Below are positions 15,885 to 25,497 of a DNA stretch of 64,000 bases, piece by piece. The DNA comes from Paracoccaceae bacterium (GTDB lineage Bacteria; Pseudomonadota; Alphaproteobacteria; Rhodobacterales; Rhodobacteraceae). The notes under the pieces are model-generated. The model saw nothing but the letters and a program-made list of their open reading frames with translations, was not told the DNA's origin and did no database searches. The number at the start of each line of letters is the position of its first letter. Within the stretch, counting starts at the first letter, position 1. Location of the stretch: assembly GCA_018223125.1 (NCBI GenBank), contig JAAEZA010000007.1, forward strand, positions 1-64,000, in the 5' to 3' direction. The position numbers and the translations under genes were made by a program.

Positions 15885-17186
15885 CTATTGCGCCAGTTCC
15901 GGCAGAACCATGACGATCCACGGAAAGCCGATTATAATGATGATGCGTAAAAGATCCGCCAGAACAAAGGGCAGGATACCCTTGTACATGTCCCCGACGG
16001 ACAGATCCTCGATGACCGATTTGATCACGAACAGGTTCAAACCGACGGGCGGCGTAATCAGCGAAAGTTCTGTCACCATGACGGCAAAGATGCCGAACCA
16101 GACCGGATCGAAACCGAGTTGTGTGACAATGGGAAAGAAAATCGGAATGGTCAGCAGGATCATGGAAAGGCTCTCCATGAACATGCCGAGAAACAGATAG
16201 ACCACGAGGATTGCCAGAATAACCGCGGTCGGGCCCAACCCCAGCGAGGTAATCAGGTCGGACAGGGCAGACGGCAGGCCGATGAGGTTCATGTAGTTGG
16301 AAAAGACCAAAGCGCCGATCAGGACCAGAAACAGGCTGGCCGTGGTTTGAACCGTTTCCACAAGGGAATCCACCATATCGCGCCATGAAAGCGACCGCCG
16401 CCACAGGGCAAAGGCCAGTGCGCCGGTTGCCCCGACTCCCCCTGCTTCGGTCGGTGTGAAGACGCCTTTGTAAAGGCCGCCAATGATGCCGATAAACAGC
16501 AACAGGATCGGACCGACACTGCGCAGATACCGCAGGCGGATATTCCAGCCGACGCGGGGGGCCGCTGGGGCGCGTTCGGGATCAAGCTGGGCCGCAACGC
16601 GGATGGCAGCCAGATAGAGCAGGATCGCAAGAACACCCGGAATGATACCGGCGATAAAAAGGGAGCCGATGTCCGTGCCGGTTGCAATGCCATAAAGCAC
16701 AAGGATCACGGAAGGCGGGATCAGGATGCCAAGGGTGCCCCCTGCCGCCACAGCCGAAGCCGCGAAACCGTCCTTATACCCGTAACGGCGCATTTCGGGC
16801 ACCGCCACTTTGGCCATGGTTGCCGCTGTGGCAAGGGACGACCCGCTGAGCGCGGAAAACCCGCCGCAGGCAAGGATTGTTGCCGCCGCCAGCCCGCCGC
16901 GCATATGGCCAACAAAACCGTGACACAGGCGGTAGAGATCTTCGGACATCCGCGCCCGCGTCACAAAAACGCCCATCAGGATGAACATCGGCAGTACCGA
17001 AAGTTCATAGGACATGGTGGCGTTGATCGGAAGTTGCCCGATCATCCCCATGGCCGTGCGTTCGGACAGGTTGATCCAGATCCCCGAAAGCCCCACCAGC
17101 AACATGGCCAGCGCAATGGGCATCCCGCCCATCATCAATACAAAGACACCGCCAAAGGAGATGGCTGCGATTTCCCAAACTCCCAT
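15885..17186 (-). CDS. dctM: TRAP transporter large permease (DctM family)
   Basis: 433 aa, about 12 helices. Seen: AAGGTLGILIPPSVILVLYG and ELSLITPPVGLNLFVIKSVI, the paired IT-superfamily motifs. The ATG overlaps the dctQ stop as TAATG. It belongs to the second TRAP system of the window, co-transcribed with a dehydratase and a beta-hydroxyacid dehydrogenase upstream, which implies import of the compound those enzymes degrade. Confidence 0.93.
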   Translation of the reverse strand: MGVWEIAAISFGGVFVLMMGGMPIALAMLLVGLSGIWINLSERTAMGMIGQLPINATMSYELSVLPMFILMGVFVTRARMSEDLYRLCHGFVGHMRGGLAAATILACGGFSALSGSSLATAATMAKVAVPEMRRYGYKDGFAASAVAAGGTLGILIPPSVILVLYGIATGTDIGSLFIAGIIPGVLAILLYLAAIRVAAQLDPERAPAAPRVGWNIRLRYLRSVGPILLLFIGIIGGLYKGVFTPTEAGGVGATGALAFALWRRSLSWRDMVDSLVETVQTTASLFLVLIGALVFSNYMNLIGLPSALSDLITSLGLGPTAVILAILVVYLFLGMFMESLSMILLTIPIFFPIVTQLGFDPVWFGIFAVMVTELSLITPPVGLNLFVIKSVIEDLSVGDMYKGILPFVLADLLRIIIIIGFPWIVMVLPELAQ

Positions 17187-17698
17187 TACAGGCTCCCCGG
17201 ACGATTGCTTGTTGCGGGACGGTTGCGCATGAAGGCTTCAACCGCGCAGAGTAAAAATGCCAGGGCAGCGATCACAAGCAAAACGGACATGCCTTGCGCA
17301 ATCAGTCCTTTTGGAACGCGCAGTTCCATTGTCACCTCGTTATACCGCAGCAGACGTTCACCCTGTAACCAGACCCGCCATGCGATGAACCCCATCAGCG
17401 CCGCACCGATGGCATCGGATACGAACCCTGTTGCCCGCAGCAGGGCAGGGGGAAACCGGTCAACCAGAATGGTCACCGTTATGTTGCTGCGCCGCCGGAT
17501 CATCAGGGGCAGGGCTGTAAAAACGATCAGGCCCATGCCGATTTCGATCATCTCGAACCCGCCCATCAACGGGCTGCGCAGACCGTAGCGCATCACAACC
17601 CCTATAAAGGTCACAGACATGACAAAAAAGGCGATCAGGCCGGAAAGCCATGCAAGGGCAAGGCAAAGCCTGTCAAAGACGGATATTGCTGGTGACAT
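17186..17698 (-). CDS. dctQ: TRAP transporter small permease (DctQ family)
   Basis: 170 aa with four membrane helices; VMRYGLRSPLMGGFEMIEIG is the family-typical first loop. Starts 62 bases after dctP and overlaps dctM. The start at 17698 has little ribosome-site support, suggesting lower expression than the binding protein. Confidence 0.88.
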   Translation of the reverse strand: MSPAISVFDRLCLALAWLSGLIAFFVMSVTFIGVVMRYGLRSPLMGGFEMIEIGMGLIVFTALPLMIRRRSNITVTILVDRFPPALLRATGFVSDAIGAALMGFIAWRVWLQGERLLRYNEVTMELRVPKGLIAQGMSVLLVIAALAFLLCAVEAFMRNRPATSNRPGSL

Positions 17699-17760
17699 CG
17701 CGATCTCGGCTTGGAAAATGGGTCAGGCGGCGCGAAGTCAAGCGCGCCACCTGTGTGGAT

Positions 17761-18807
17761 TTATTTGACCACGTTCACTTCGGTGTCCGCGCGGTAGTTC
17801 TGAACCATGTCGCGGGCATAAGAGAGGATTTCCTCGCCGTTGAACCCCTTTTCCTTGGCCAGAGCCAGCCATTCTGTTTCCAGCGGCTTCAGGGCTTCGC
17901 GGGCCTTGGCGACATCTGCTTCGGGCAGTGTGACGAATTCAACGCCTTTTTCGTTCAGCTTTGCTTCGCCGTGCTTGTCCCCGTTCGTCCATGCAAACCC
18001 TGACAGCATCGCAATCGCCATGCCGGAGTGTTTGTTCACCGCGGCCTGTTCGGCTTCGCTCAGGCTGTCCCATGTGTCCTGGTTGAAAGCGACCCAGAAG
18101 GTATCGGTATAGAGCCCGCCCGGAATACGGGTGATGGTGGAAATGACCGGCGTGATGCCGAAAAAGTCAATGGATTCAGACGGAAAGGTGATCCCGTCCG
18201 CCACGCCGCGTGACATGGCGGTTTGGGCTTCGGTCGGGGGCAGTTGCACAGGGGATGCGCCGAGTTCGGTCATGATCCGCCCTGTCACATTGCCCCCGAC
18301 GCGGATGGTTTTGCCTTTCAGGTCTTCGAGCGTGTCCACACGACCCTTGGCCATGTTGATATTCGGGTTGGAGTGGGTGAACAGCCCCACCACATGCGCG
18401 CCGTCGTGTTCACCATAATCGGCCCCGTATTTTTCGTAGGTCAGCCATGATGCAGCAGAACCGGCCCAAGGATCGGGGGACATGAACGGCAGGTCCATAA
18501 CCTGTGTCAGCGGGAAGCGGCCTGCGTTGTGGCCGGACACGCCGTAGCCCACATCAAAGGCCTGATCCAGCAGCAGATCGAATTGTGCAGGCGGCGGGCC
18601 AAGCGCGGATGTCATGATCTCAAATTTCAGCGACCCGCCGGTTTCGTCTTCGATCGCAGCGGCCCAAGGCTTCAGGATGCCGGAGACGATCAGATGGTGG
18701 GGTGGAAGCCATGATCCCACGCGCAGGGTCTTTGACTCTTGCGCTGTGGCCGGAAGCGAACCGGCTGCGAGTGCCAGCGCCAGTCCGAAAGTTGCGAGTA
18801 TTTTCAT
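17761..18807 (-). CDS. dctP: TRAP transporter substrate-binding protein (DctP family)
   Basis: 348 aa with a signal peptide (MKILATFGLALALAAGSLPA, cleavage after ATAQ region). DctP features: KTIRVGGNVTGRIM containing the ligand-binding Arg, then SRGVADGITFPSESI. The N-terminal segment VGSWLPPHHLIVSGILKPWA is typical. GGGAGA lies 6 bases upstream of the ATG. It starts 51 bases after the dehydrogenase gene. A carboxylate ligand is likely; its identity is open. Confidence 0.92.
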   Translation of the reverse strand: MKILATFGLALALAAGSLPATAQESKTLRVGSWLPPHHLIVSGILKPWAAAIEDETGGSLKFEIMTSALGPPPAQFDLLLDQAFDVGYGVSGHNAGRFPLTQVMDLPFMSPDPWAGSAASWLTYEKYGADYGEHDGAHVVGLFTHSNPNINMAKGRVDTLEDLKGKTIRVGGNVTGRIMTELGASPVQLPPTEAQTAMSRGVADGITFPSESIDFFGITPVISTITRIPGGLYTDTFWVAFNQDTWDSLSEAEQAAVNKHSGMAIAMLSGFAWTNGDKHGEAKLNEKGVEFVTLPEADVAKAREALKPLETEWLALAKEKGFNGEEILSYARDMVQNYRADTEVNVVK

Positions 18808-18858
18808 TTCAGTCTCCCTTGTTGATTTGGTACAATAAAGTGCCTGTTGTCAGAACGG

Positions 18859-19746
18859 TTAAAGCTTGCTCGGCCCGCTCAGTTTATAAATCTCCAGCGC
18901 GTCGGCCTCTTTGCCGCCCCTTGCGCTCAGCAGACGGAACTGTTCCGCTGCCAGTGCCGAGAACAGAACCGGCGAACCGCATGATTTGGCCAGTTCGCAA
19001 ACGGAATCAAGGTCTTTCAGCATTGTTTCCACATGCCCGAGCGGTGGTTCGTGCTGGGCGTTCACCATACGTGGCAGGAAAATCTGCAAGGGCTTGCTGT
19101 CTGCAAACCCGCCGGCAAGGGCTTCGGGCAGGCGGTTCGCATCTACCCCTGCATTGGTGGCAAGCCGTGCGGCCTCTGCCAGAATGTTCATGGTGCAGCC
19201 GACAATCACCTGATTGCACAGTTTCGTGGTCTGCCCCGCACCTGCCGGTCCCATCAGGGTAAACCGCGCAGCCATTTTCAGCACCACATTTTCAACCCTG
19301 TCGAATACTTCCTGCTCGCCACCGGCCATGATGGCCAGCGTGCCAGCTTCGGCACCCGGAACGCCACCGGATACGGGCGCATCAATCCAGTCCATGCCTG
19401 CCTGTTCTTTCAAACGCTCCCCCATGCTGCGGGTGGCATCAGGTTGAATGGATGAGAAATCCACCAGAACCGAGCCTGACTTTGCCCCGCTTGCCACGCC
19501 GTTGTCCCCGAACACTGCAGCCTCAACCGCTTTGGTGTCTGTAAGGCACATGAAGACGATGTCAGACTGTGCTGCCACATCCGCTGCGTTCTTGCCAAGC
19601 TTTGCGCCCTTATCAACCAAGGGCTGTGCCTTGGCTGCGGTGCGATTCCAGACCGTCACCTCATAGCCTGCATCAATCAGGCGGGTCGCCATGGGCGCCC
19701 CCATCAAACCTGTTCCGATATATCCGACTGTTGGCGTATGCTGCAT
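18859..19746 (-). CDS. Beta-hydroxyacid dehydrogenase (3-hydroxyisobutyrate / 2-hydroxy-3-oxopropionate reductase family)
   Basis: 295 aa. N-terminal Rossmann motif GYIGTGLMGAPMATRL, substrate motif DAPVSGGVPGAEAGTLAIM, and catalytic Lys region GAGQTTKLCNQ. The ATG at 19746 overlaps the dehydratase stop as TAATG. With a hydroxypyruvate-isomerase-like gene across the promoter region, reduction of tartronate semialdehyde to glycerate is attractive, but the family also covers 3-hydroxyisobutyrate, succinic semialdehyde and sulfolactaldehyde. The exact substrate is not readable. Confidence 0.88.
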   Translation of the reverse strand: MQHTPTVGYIGTGLMGAPMATRLIDAGYEVTVWNRTAAKAQPLVDKGAKLGKNAADVAAQSDIVFMCLTDTKAVEAAVFGDNGVASGAKSGSVLVDFSSIQPDATRSMGERLKEQAGMDWIDAPVSGGVPGAEAGTLAIMAGGEQEVFDRVENVVLKMAARFTLMGPAGAGQTTKLCNQVIVGCTMNILAEAARLATNAGVDANRLPEALAGGFADSKPLQIFLPRMVNAQHEPPLGHVETMLKDLDSVCELAKSCGSPVLFSALAAEQFRLLSARGGKEADALEIYKLSGPSKL

Positions 19747-21470
19747 TATTCCATTCCTTTCCTGCGGGAGACCGGCCACTGCGCATTCCCTGCATGGGTC
19801 ACGGCCCCTTGATGGGCCTGTCCCACCGTCGCTGCGTATTTCGATAGCAGACCTGCCTTATGACGGGTTTCTGGTGCGCGCCAGCTTTGACGGCGTTCTT
19901 CCAGTTCGGCGTCTGACACATCCAATGTGATCGTTGCAGCGGCGCCGTCGATGGTGATTGAGTCCCCGTTCTGAACCAGCCCCATCGGACCGCCTGTTGC
20001 GGCTTCGGGTGCGGCGTGGCCGATGCACATGCCCCGTGTTGCCCCCGAAAACCGTCCGTCCGTCAGCAGCGCCACTTTTTCGCCCATCCCCTGACCGTAG
20101 ATCAGCGCGGTCAGCCCCAGCATTTCACGCATGCCCGGACCGCCGACAGGGCCTTCATTGCGCACGATCAGAACTTCGCCTTCTTTATAGTCGCGGGTAT
20201 GAACCGCCTCTACGGCATCGTCTTCGCTTTCAAACACGCGGGCGGTTCCGGTAAAGGTCAGCGATTTCAGACCAGCCACCTTCAACAAGGCTCCGTCTGG
20301 ACAAAGGTTGCCTTTCAGCACCACAACACCACCGGAGTCCATAATCGCATCCTTCACGGGACGGATGATCTCCCCGTCCGGTGCTGGGGCGTCCTGAACC
20401 TCTTCGGCAAGGGTGCGGCCCGTCACGGTCAGCGTGTCACCGTGCATATAGCCGTGGGCGATCAGTTCCTTGATCACCACATGGGCGCCGCCGATTTCGT
20501 AAACATCCTTGGCGTGATATTTGCCACCCGGCCGCAGGTTGCCGATAAAGGGCGTGCGTTGCAGGACTTCGGCTACATCGTCTGCGGTAAAGGCGATGCC
20601 TGCTTCGTTTGCGATGGCAGGGATGTGCAGTGCAGTGTTGGTGGATCCGCCCGTGGCCGCCACGATGGCGCAGGCGTTTTCCAGCGCCTTGCGGGTAACA
20701 ATATCGCGGGGCAGCGGGCCACCCCGTTCGATCATGTCCATCACCAGTGCGCCTGCGCGGTGGCCGACGCCCTTGCGTTCGGAATAGACACCGGGGATCA
20801 TGGAGGAATTAGGCACCGTCAGGCCCAAGGCCTCGGACACCATAGCCATTGTGTTGGCGGTAAACTGCCCTGCACAAGACCCGATCGTAGGTTTGCAGGC
20901 TTCTTCCAACTGGGTCAGTTCGTCTTCTGTCATGGTGCCCGCTTGCACCGCGCCCACCGCTTCGTAAGTGTCCAGAACGCTGACATCGCGGCCCTGAAAA
21001 CGACCGGGCAGCGCCGATCCGCCATATACAAACACCGACGGCACATTACAGCGCACCATGCCCATGATGACCCCCGGCAATGTCTTGTCGCAGCCGCCAT
21101 AGCCGACCACCCCGTCATAGGCGTGCCCGTGGATCACCGCTTCGATGCTGTCGGCAATCAGTTCGCGGCTGACAAGGCTGAATTTCATGCCTTCGTGGTT
21201 CATCCCGACGCCGTCGGATACGGAAATCGTGGTAAATTCCCGCGGTGTGCCGCCCGCCATCATCACGCCTTCCTTGGCGTATTCCACCTGTGTGTAATGG
21301 GTCATGTTGCAGGGGGTCGTTTCCCCTTTCTGACTGACAACCCCGACCATGGGTTTGGCAATGGCCGCATCATCAAGCCCCATCGCGTGCATGAAAGCCC
21401 GATGCGGGCTGCGGTCCAGACCGTCGGTCGTAATACGCGATCGAAGGGGCTTTTTGGGGGTGGACGCCAT
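19746..21470 (-). CDS. IlvD/Edd-family dehydratase
   Basis: 574 aa from ATG 21470 (MASTPKKPLRSRITT). All three Fe-S cysteines of the family are present: TPCNMTHY, GYGGCDKTLPG and GSCAGQFTANTM. Late motifs GRFSGATRGMCIGHAAPEA and RNEGPVGGPGMREML match IlvD closely. Dihydroxyacid dehydratase of branched-chain synthesis is the nearest well-known member, but the gene leads an operon with a TRAP transporter and a dehydrogenase. A catabolic aldonic-acid dehydratase role (2-keto-3-deoxy acid formation) is therefore more likely. A genome-wide second ilvD would support that. Confidence 0.85.
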   Translation of the reverse strand: MASTPKKPLRSRITTDGLDRSPHRAFMHAMGLDDAAIAKPMVGVVSQKGETTPCNMTHYTQVEYAKEGVMMAGGTPREFTTISVSDGVGMNHEGMKFSLVSRELIADSIEAVIHGHAYDGVVGYGGCDKTLPGVIMGMVRCNVPSVFVYGGSALPGRFQGRDVSVLDTYEAVGAVQAGTMTEDELTQLEEACKPTIGSCAGQFTANTMAMVSEALGLTVPNSSMIPGVYSERKGVGHRAGALVMDMIERGGPLPRDIVTRKALENACAIVAATGGSTNTALHIPAIANEAGIAFTADDVAEVLQRTPFIGNLRPGGKYHAKDVYEIGGAHVVIKELIAHGYMHGDTLTVTGRTLAEEVQDAPAPDGEIIRPVKDAIMDSGGVVVLKGNLCPDGALLKVAGLKSLTFTGTARVFESEDDAVEAVHTRDYKEGEVLIVRNEGPVGGPGMREMLGLTALIYGQGMGEKVALLTDGRFSGATRGMCIGHAAPEAATGGPMGLVQNGDSITIDGAAATITLDVSDAELEERRQSWRAPETRHKAGLLSKYAATVGQAHQGAVTHAGNAQWPVSRRKGME

Positions 21471-21511
21471 GGGAAGGAACCTCAAAGAAAGTTGCAAAGT
21501 AGAAGGTTTAT

Positions 21512-21523
21512 TCTTGAACAAGA
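21512..21523. promoter_or_regulatory. Palindrome in the divergent promoter region (candidate MarR site)
   Basis: TCTTG-AA-CAAGA, perfect 5-bp arms, near the middle of the 98-base gap between the dehydratase operon and the hydroxypyruvate-isomerase-like gene. MarR proteins bind short palindromes between divergent genes, and a marR gene ends this operon. No unambiguous -35/-10 pair is seen nearby. Confidence 0.4.
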
Positions 21524-21568
21524 CACCCGAATCCCGTTTTGTGTCAATATTGAATTCGAGGATTTGCC

Positions 21569-22348
21569 ATGAAACTGATCGCCAACATCTCTATGATGTT
21601 TACCGAACTGCCATTGCCGGACCGGCTGGTCGCCGCTGCGCAAGCAGGCTTTGACGGGGTGGAAATCCAGTTTCCCGCCCTCGACGAAACAGCCGGAATT
21701 GCCGCCGCCAGCAGGGCAAGCCGGATGCCTGTGACGCTGATCAACGTGCCGCGCGGGCCGGGGGATGCGGTGGGTCTGGCCTGTTTGCCCGATCAACAGG
21801 ACGCCTACCGTGCGGCGGTGCAAAGCTGCGCGAAGCAGGCCGAGACCTTGAAGGTGCACAAGGTAAACGTCCTGTCCGGCCGTCCAGCGGCAGGCGCGGA
21901 TCGGGCCGCGTGTATGGAGGTTCTGAAAAGCAACCTGATTTACACCGCAGATGTTATGGCACAGATCGGCGTGAAGGTTATGATAGAGCCGGTCAACCGC
22001 ACCGATGTGCCGGGCTTCTTCCTGACCGGCCTTGACGAACCGCTTTCCCTTCTGGCGGAACTGTCCCACCCCAATCTCGCGCTGCAGTTTGATTTCTACC
22101 ATATGGCAATTACCGAGCCGGATCTGAGCGAGGCGATCAGACGCGCGGGGGCGCAGATCGGTCATGTGCAGTTCGCAGACACTCCGGGGCGTCATGAACC
22201 GGGCACCGGCAGCGTGGACTTTGTTGCGGCGCTGAAGGCGCTGCGTGAAACCGGTTATAATGGAGAAGTCTCGGCTGAATATAATCCCGAACACACAACA
22301 ACAGAGGGGCTGGACTGGATGCCTGAATTCAAAAGGATGCTGACATGA
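21569..22348 (+). CDS. hyi: Hydroxypyruvate isomerase-like TIM-barrel protein
   Basis: 259 aa, the usual Hyi size. Xylose-isomerase-like TIM barrel with the four expected metal or acid positions: MIEPVNRTDVPG (Glu), LQFDFYHMAI (Asp, His), VQFADTPGRHEPGTG (His) and VSAEYNP (Glu). It interconverts hydroxypyruvate and tartronate semialdehyde in glyoxylate metabolism; the family also includes 2-dehydrotetronate isomerase (OtnI). Ribosome site GAGGA 7 bases upstream. The stop overlaps the next gene by ATGA. No glyoxylate carboligase is adjacent, so a tetronate-type substrate is a fair alternative. Confidence 0.83.
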   Translation: MKLIANISMMFTELPLPDRLVAAAQAGFDGVEIQFPALDETAGIAAASRASRMPVTLINVPRGPGDAVGLACLPDQQDAYRAAVQSCAKQAETLKVHKVNVLSGRPAAGADRAACMEVLKSNLIYTADVMAQIGVKVMIEPVNRTDVPGFFLTGLDEPLSLLAELSHPNLALQFDFYHMAITEPDLSEAIRRAGAQIGHVQFADTPGRHEPGTGSVDFVAALKALRETGYNGEVSAEYNPEHTTTEGLDWMPEFKRMLT

Positions 22349-23130
22349 CACTGAGTGAAAAAGTAGCGCGGAATATACTGGAGGACGTGCAGTCCGGCAC
22401 ACCCTTCAAGCCCTACAGCGAAACGCCGCTGCGCACGGTGGAGTCGGCCTATGAAATTCAAGACATCCTGACCAGCCATTTGCAAGCCTCTGACAGGCGG
22501 GGTCCGGTAGCCGGTTGGAAAATCGCCGCAAATTCCGTTGCACTGATGGAGCGGTTCAAGCTGAAGGAACCCGCCACGGGGCGGGTGTTTTCCAAGCAAC
22601 GCGATGAATCCGGTGTTCAATTGAAGGCGGCGGGTTACACCCAGTTCGCCTTTGAGCCGGAAATTGTCGCGGTGATGAAGGACACACTGCAGCCCGGTGA
22701 TACGCCGTTTACTTCCGAACAAGTCTCTGCTGCGATCGACCGGTTTGTGCCGGGGTTGGAGCTGCTGGACATGCGGCACACGGATATGCCGAACACCCAT
22801 ATCCCCGATGCAATCGCGCAGAATATCTCGAATGTGGGGGCTGTAACCGGCGGGCCCGGTGTTCCGCCCGACGCCCTTGATACTGCCGCGATCCGCACCG
22901 TGTTGCGCATCAACGGAGAAGTGCAACACGATGTGACCGGTGCTGCGCCGCAGGATCCGCTGACAGCCGTAACATGGCTTGCAAACCATCTGGCATCGCG
23001 CGGTTTTGCGCTGGAGTCAGGGCAGATTGTAATGTGCGGCACCCACAGCCCGATCTGGTACCATGAAGGCACCGGAGAGATCGAAGTGTCCATGTCCGGC
23101 CTTGGCAGCGTGACGGCAACGCTCGCCTGA
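22345..23130 (+). CDS. 2-keto-4-pentenoate hydratase/2-oxo-hepta-3-ene-1,7-dioate hydratase family protein
   Basis: 261 aa; FAH superfamily, MhpD/HpaH branch. Seen: PVAGWKIAANSVALM, FEPEIVAVM (metal-binding Glu pair), VPGLELLDMR and LESGQIVMCGTHSPIWY. A paralog (hpaH) sits at 30.9 kb, but this copy is much diverged. Co-transcribed with the hyi-like gene. It may hydrate or dehydrate a 2-keto-3-deoxy acid formed by the IlvD-type enzyme opposite, in the manner of the FAH-type dehydratases of oxidative pentose pathways. That link is inferred. Confidence 0.82.
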   Translation: MTLSEKVARNILEDVQSGTPFKPYSETPLRTVESAYEIQDILTSHLQASDRRGPVAGWKIAANSVALMERFKLKEPATGRVFSKQRDESGVQLKAAGYTQFAFEPEIVAVMKDTLQPGDTPFTSEQVSAAIDRFVPGLELLDMRHTDMPNTHIPDAIAQNISNVGAVTGGPGVPPDALDTAAIRTVLRINGEVQHDVTGAAPQDPLTAVTWLANHLASRGFALESGQIVMCGTHSPIWYHEGTGEIEVSMSGLGSVTATLA

Positions 23131-23136
23131 GTAACA

Positions 23137-23173
23137 GGCGAAAAGGCGGGCCCTAGGGGATCGCCTTTTCGCC
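23137..23173. terminator. Long perfect hairpin between convergent genes
   Basis: GGCGAAAAGGCG (23137-23148) and CGCCTTTTCGCC (23162-23173) form a perfect 12-bp stem; the 13-base loop contains CCCTAGGG. One arm is the last codons of arsJ, so the hairpin serves both convergent transcripts. No long T-run follows on either side. Confidence 0.5.
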
Positions 23174-24418
23174 GGTCTCGTCACGCAACTGGCCGGTGGC
23201 CAGCCAGCTTAGAACCAGCATTGCGGCTGCCGTGGCCAGACACATTGCAATGCCACCAAACTGATAGGTCAAACCTGACAGCACGGTGCCCACCAAACGC
23301 CCTGCTGCATTGGCCATATAGTAAAAGCCCACATCCATAGTCACCCGTTGTGTATCGGTAAAGCCGAGGATGAGGAACGAGTGCAGCGCCGAATTCACGG
23401 CAAATATCGCGCCAAAGGCTAGCAGGCCGATCACGACGGTTGTTGTCAGAAGCGGTGTTGGTTCTTTCGCGAGCCAAAGCACCAGCGCGAGTATTGCAGG
23501 CACCGCGCATAACATTCCGACCCATTTCTGTGCCAGAACCAGCAGTTCGGATCTGCTGCGGGTAGAGGCACTAAGAATACGCGGCGAGCTGCCCTGCACG
23601 GCACCGTAAAGAATAGTCCAAAGCGCCATAAAGCTGCCGATGGTAAAAAAGGCGGCGCGATTTCCCGCTTCGGTGCCGTCGGACAGAACGGCGTAAAAAT
23701 AGATCGGAATGCCGACCACGAACCAGACATCTCTCGCCCCGAACAGGCACAGACGGGCCGCACTCAGCCAGTTGATGTTGCGGTTCTTGGAAAAAACCTC
23801 GCGGAATTTTGCATCACGGCGCCCCGCTGGCAGACCTTTGGGCATGGCCAGCAGGACCGCGATCAGAATGACAAAAAGGATCAGTGCCATGGCTAATACC
23901 GAAGCCGTAAATCCGGCCAGCCCCAGCAAGGCCGCCCCCAGCAGGAACCCCGCGCCCTTGATTGCGTTCTTGGATCCTGTCAGCAGCGCGACCCAGCGGA
24001 AAAGGGTGTTGTCGCCTTCGGGTGCCAGCACTTTGACCGCACTTTTTGCGCTCATCTTCGAGAGGTCTTTGGCCACCCCGGACAGACCCTGCACCAGCAT
24101 TACAAAAACCACCGAAACTGTAATTGACCAGGCCGGTGACAGTTGTGTGAGAGCAAGCAGGGCAACCACCTGCAAAGCCAAACCAGCGTATAGGGTGGAG
24201 GTCAGCCCGAAGCGGGCCGCGATCCAGCCCGCAGACAGGTTGGTAACAACCCCTGCTATCTCGTAGAGCACAAAAAGATAGGCCAGTTGCACAGGTGAAA
24301 AGCCGAGCGTATGGAAGTGCAGCAGCACCAGCATCCGCAACGCGCCATCGGTCAGCATGAACGCCCAATACGCCGCCGTTACAGTAACGTAGGCGGAAAA
24401 TCCCGCCGCCCGGGTCAT
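23153..24418 (-). CDS. arsJ: Organoarsenical efflux MFS transporter ArsJ
   Basis: 421 aa, 12-helix major facilitator. Distinctive ArsJ segments: [20 protein letters not shown] (central loop), [20 protein letters not shown], and near the end [19 protein letters not shown]. ArsJ exports 1-arseno-3-phosphoglycerate, formed when GAPDH uses arsenate in place of phosphate. The product then falls apart outside the cell, giving arsenate resistance. The start overlaps the GAPDH stop as ATGA, the usual arrangement for this pair. No arsR or arsC is seen beside it. Confidence 0.93.
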   Translation of the reverse strand: MTRAAGFSAYVTVTAAYWAFMLTDGALRMLVLLHFHTLGFSPVQLAYLFVLYEIAGVVTNLSAGWIAARFGLTSTLYAGLALQVVALLALTQLSPAWSITVSVVFVMLVQGLSGVAKDLSKMSAKSAVKVLAPEGDNTLFRWVALLTGSKNAIKGAGFLLGAALLGLAGFTASVLAMALILFVILIAVLLAMPKGLPAGRRDAKFREVFSKNRNINWLSAARLCLFGARDVWFVVGIPIYFYAVLSDGTEAGNRAAFFTIGSFMALWTILYGAVQGSSPRILSASTRSRSELLVLAQKWVGMLCAVPAILALVLWLAKEPTPLLTTTVVIGLLAFGAIFAVNSALHSFLILGFTDTQRVTMDVGFYYMANAAGRLVGTVLSGLTYQFGGIAMCLATAAAMLVLSWLATGQLRDETGEKAIP

Positions 24419-25413
24419 AGCGAAGCGCCCACCATCAGTGCCACATCCACCAAACGGTGCGCATAGCCGTATTCATTGTCATACCATGCGTAGATTTTTA
24501 CTTGTGTGCCGTTCACCACCATTGTGGACGGTGCATCAATCACCGAACTGCGCGGGTCATTGGTATAATCGCAAGACACCAGCGGCCGCGTTTCATACCC
24601 GAGAATATCCTTCAGCGGACCCTCGGCGGCCACCTGAAACAGGGCGTTCACCTCTTCCACGGTGGTTTCCCTTGCCATTTCAAACACACAGTCCGTGATA
24701 GAGGCATTCAACAGCGGCACCCTGACGGCGTGACCGTTCAGTTTCCCTTTCAATTCGGGATAGATCAGCGTGATCGCCGTGGCCGAACCTGTGGTCGTCG
24801 GGATCAGATTGGTCAGGGCAGAACGTGCCCGCCGCAAGTCTTTGGCGGGGCGATCCACTATGGTCTGGGTATTTGTCACATCGTGGATTGTTGTGATGGA
24901 CCCGTGTTTGATCCCGATCCCTTCCAGCAGTACCTTGACCACGGGTGCAAGACAGTTGGTCGTGCAACTTGCCGCGGTGACAATGTTGTGGGCTGCGGGA
25001 TCATAGGTGTCGTTGTTCACACCATAAACGATGTTGGCCGTCGGGCCGTCTTTGACCGGAGCGGAGACGACAACCTTTTTGACGCCGGCTTCAAAATAAG
25101 GTGCGAGCTTGGCCTCGGTTTTGAAGGCGCCGGTGCAATCGATAACCACATCCACGCCATCCAGCGGGAGATCCTGCAGAGTGCGGGTCTTGGGGACGGG
25201 GATGCGGGTACCATCAATCGTGATTGACGTGTCATCGGCAGAGAAAGCCGCGGGCCAACGACCGTGCACTGAATCAAACTCCAGCAGATGCGCATGCATT
25301 GCCGGATCACCTGTGGCGTCATTTACGAAAGCGATGTCAGCGCCCCGTTCCAGCAAGGGCCGCAACGCCAGTTTACCCATCCGGCCGAGGCCGTTGATTG
25401 CATAAGTCGTCAT
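24415..25413 (-). CDS. gapdh: ArsJ-associated glyceraldehyde-3-phosphate dehydrogenase
   Basis: 332 aa GAPDH. N-terminal [18 protein letters not shown] is the Rossmann motif; the active-site Cys lies in [15 protein letters not shown]-terminal [19 protein letters not shown] binds NAD. The position directly upstream of arsJ with start/stop overlap identifies it as the arsenate-using paralog rather than the glycolytic enzyme. It would form 1-arseno-3-phosphoglycerate for export. An AT-rich 120-base leader (25414-25537) lies upstream. Confidence 0.92.
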   Translation of the reverse strand: MTTYAINGLGRMGKLALRPLLERGADIAFVNDATGDPAMHAHLLEFDSVHGRWPAAFSADDTSITIDGTRIPVPKTRTLQDLPLDGVDVVIDCTGAFKTEAKLAPYFEAGVKKVVVSAPVKDGPTANIVYGVNNDTYDPAAHNIVTAASCTTNCLAPVVKVLLEGIGIKHGSITTIHDVTNTQTIVDRPAKDLRRARSALTNLIPTTTGSATAITLIYPELKGKLNGHAVRVPLLNASITDCVFEMARETTVEEVNALFQVAAEGPLKDILGYETRPLVSCDYTNDPRSSVIDAPSTMVVNGTQVKIYAWYDNEYGYAHRLVDVALMVGASL

Positions 25414-25497
25414 CGTTTTATTCCATTCTTCTTCTGCAAGCCGCGCGCGCGGGATTTCGCATGGATATGTAAAACTATTATGACAGACAAGGCATTA

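Noticed and set aside
15355-16404. A 349-codon frame extending the MarR gene upstream
   Set aside because: The extra N-terminal half lies entirely inside dctM on the same strand in another frame and looks unlike protein; ATG 15882 gives a normal MarR.
19746-21470. Naming the dehydratase ilvD with a biosynthetic role
   Set aside because: Sequence fits IlvD but the operon is catabolic; without the rest of the genome the biosynthetic role cannot be asserted.
20016-21572. 518-codon plus-strand frame
   Set aside because: Antisense to the IlvD-type dehydratase; composition is that of a mirror frame in GC-rich coding DNA.
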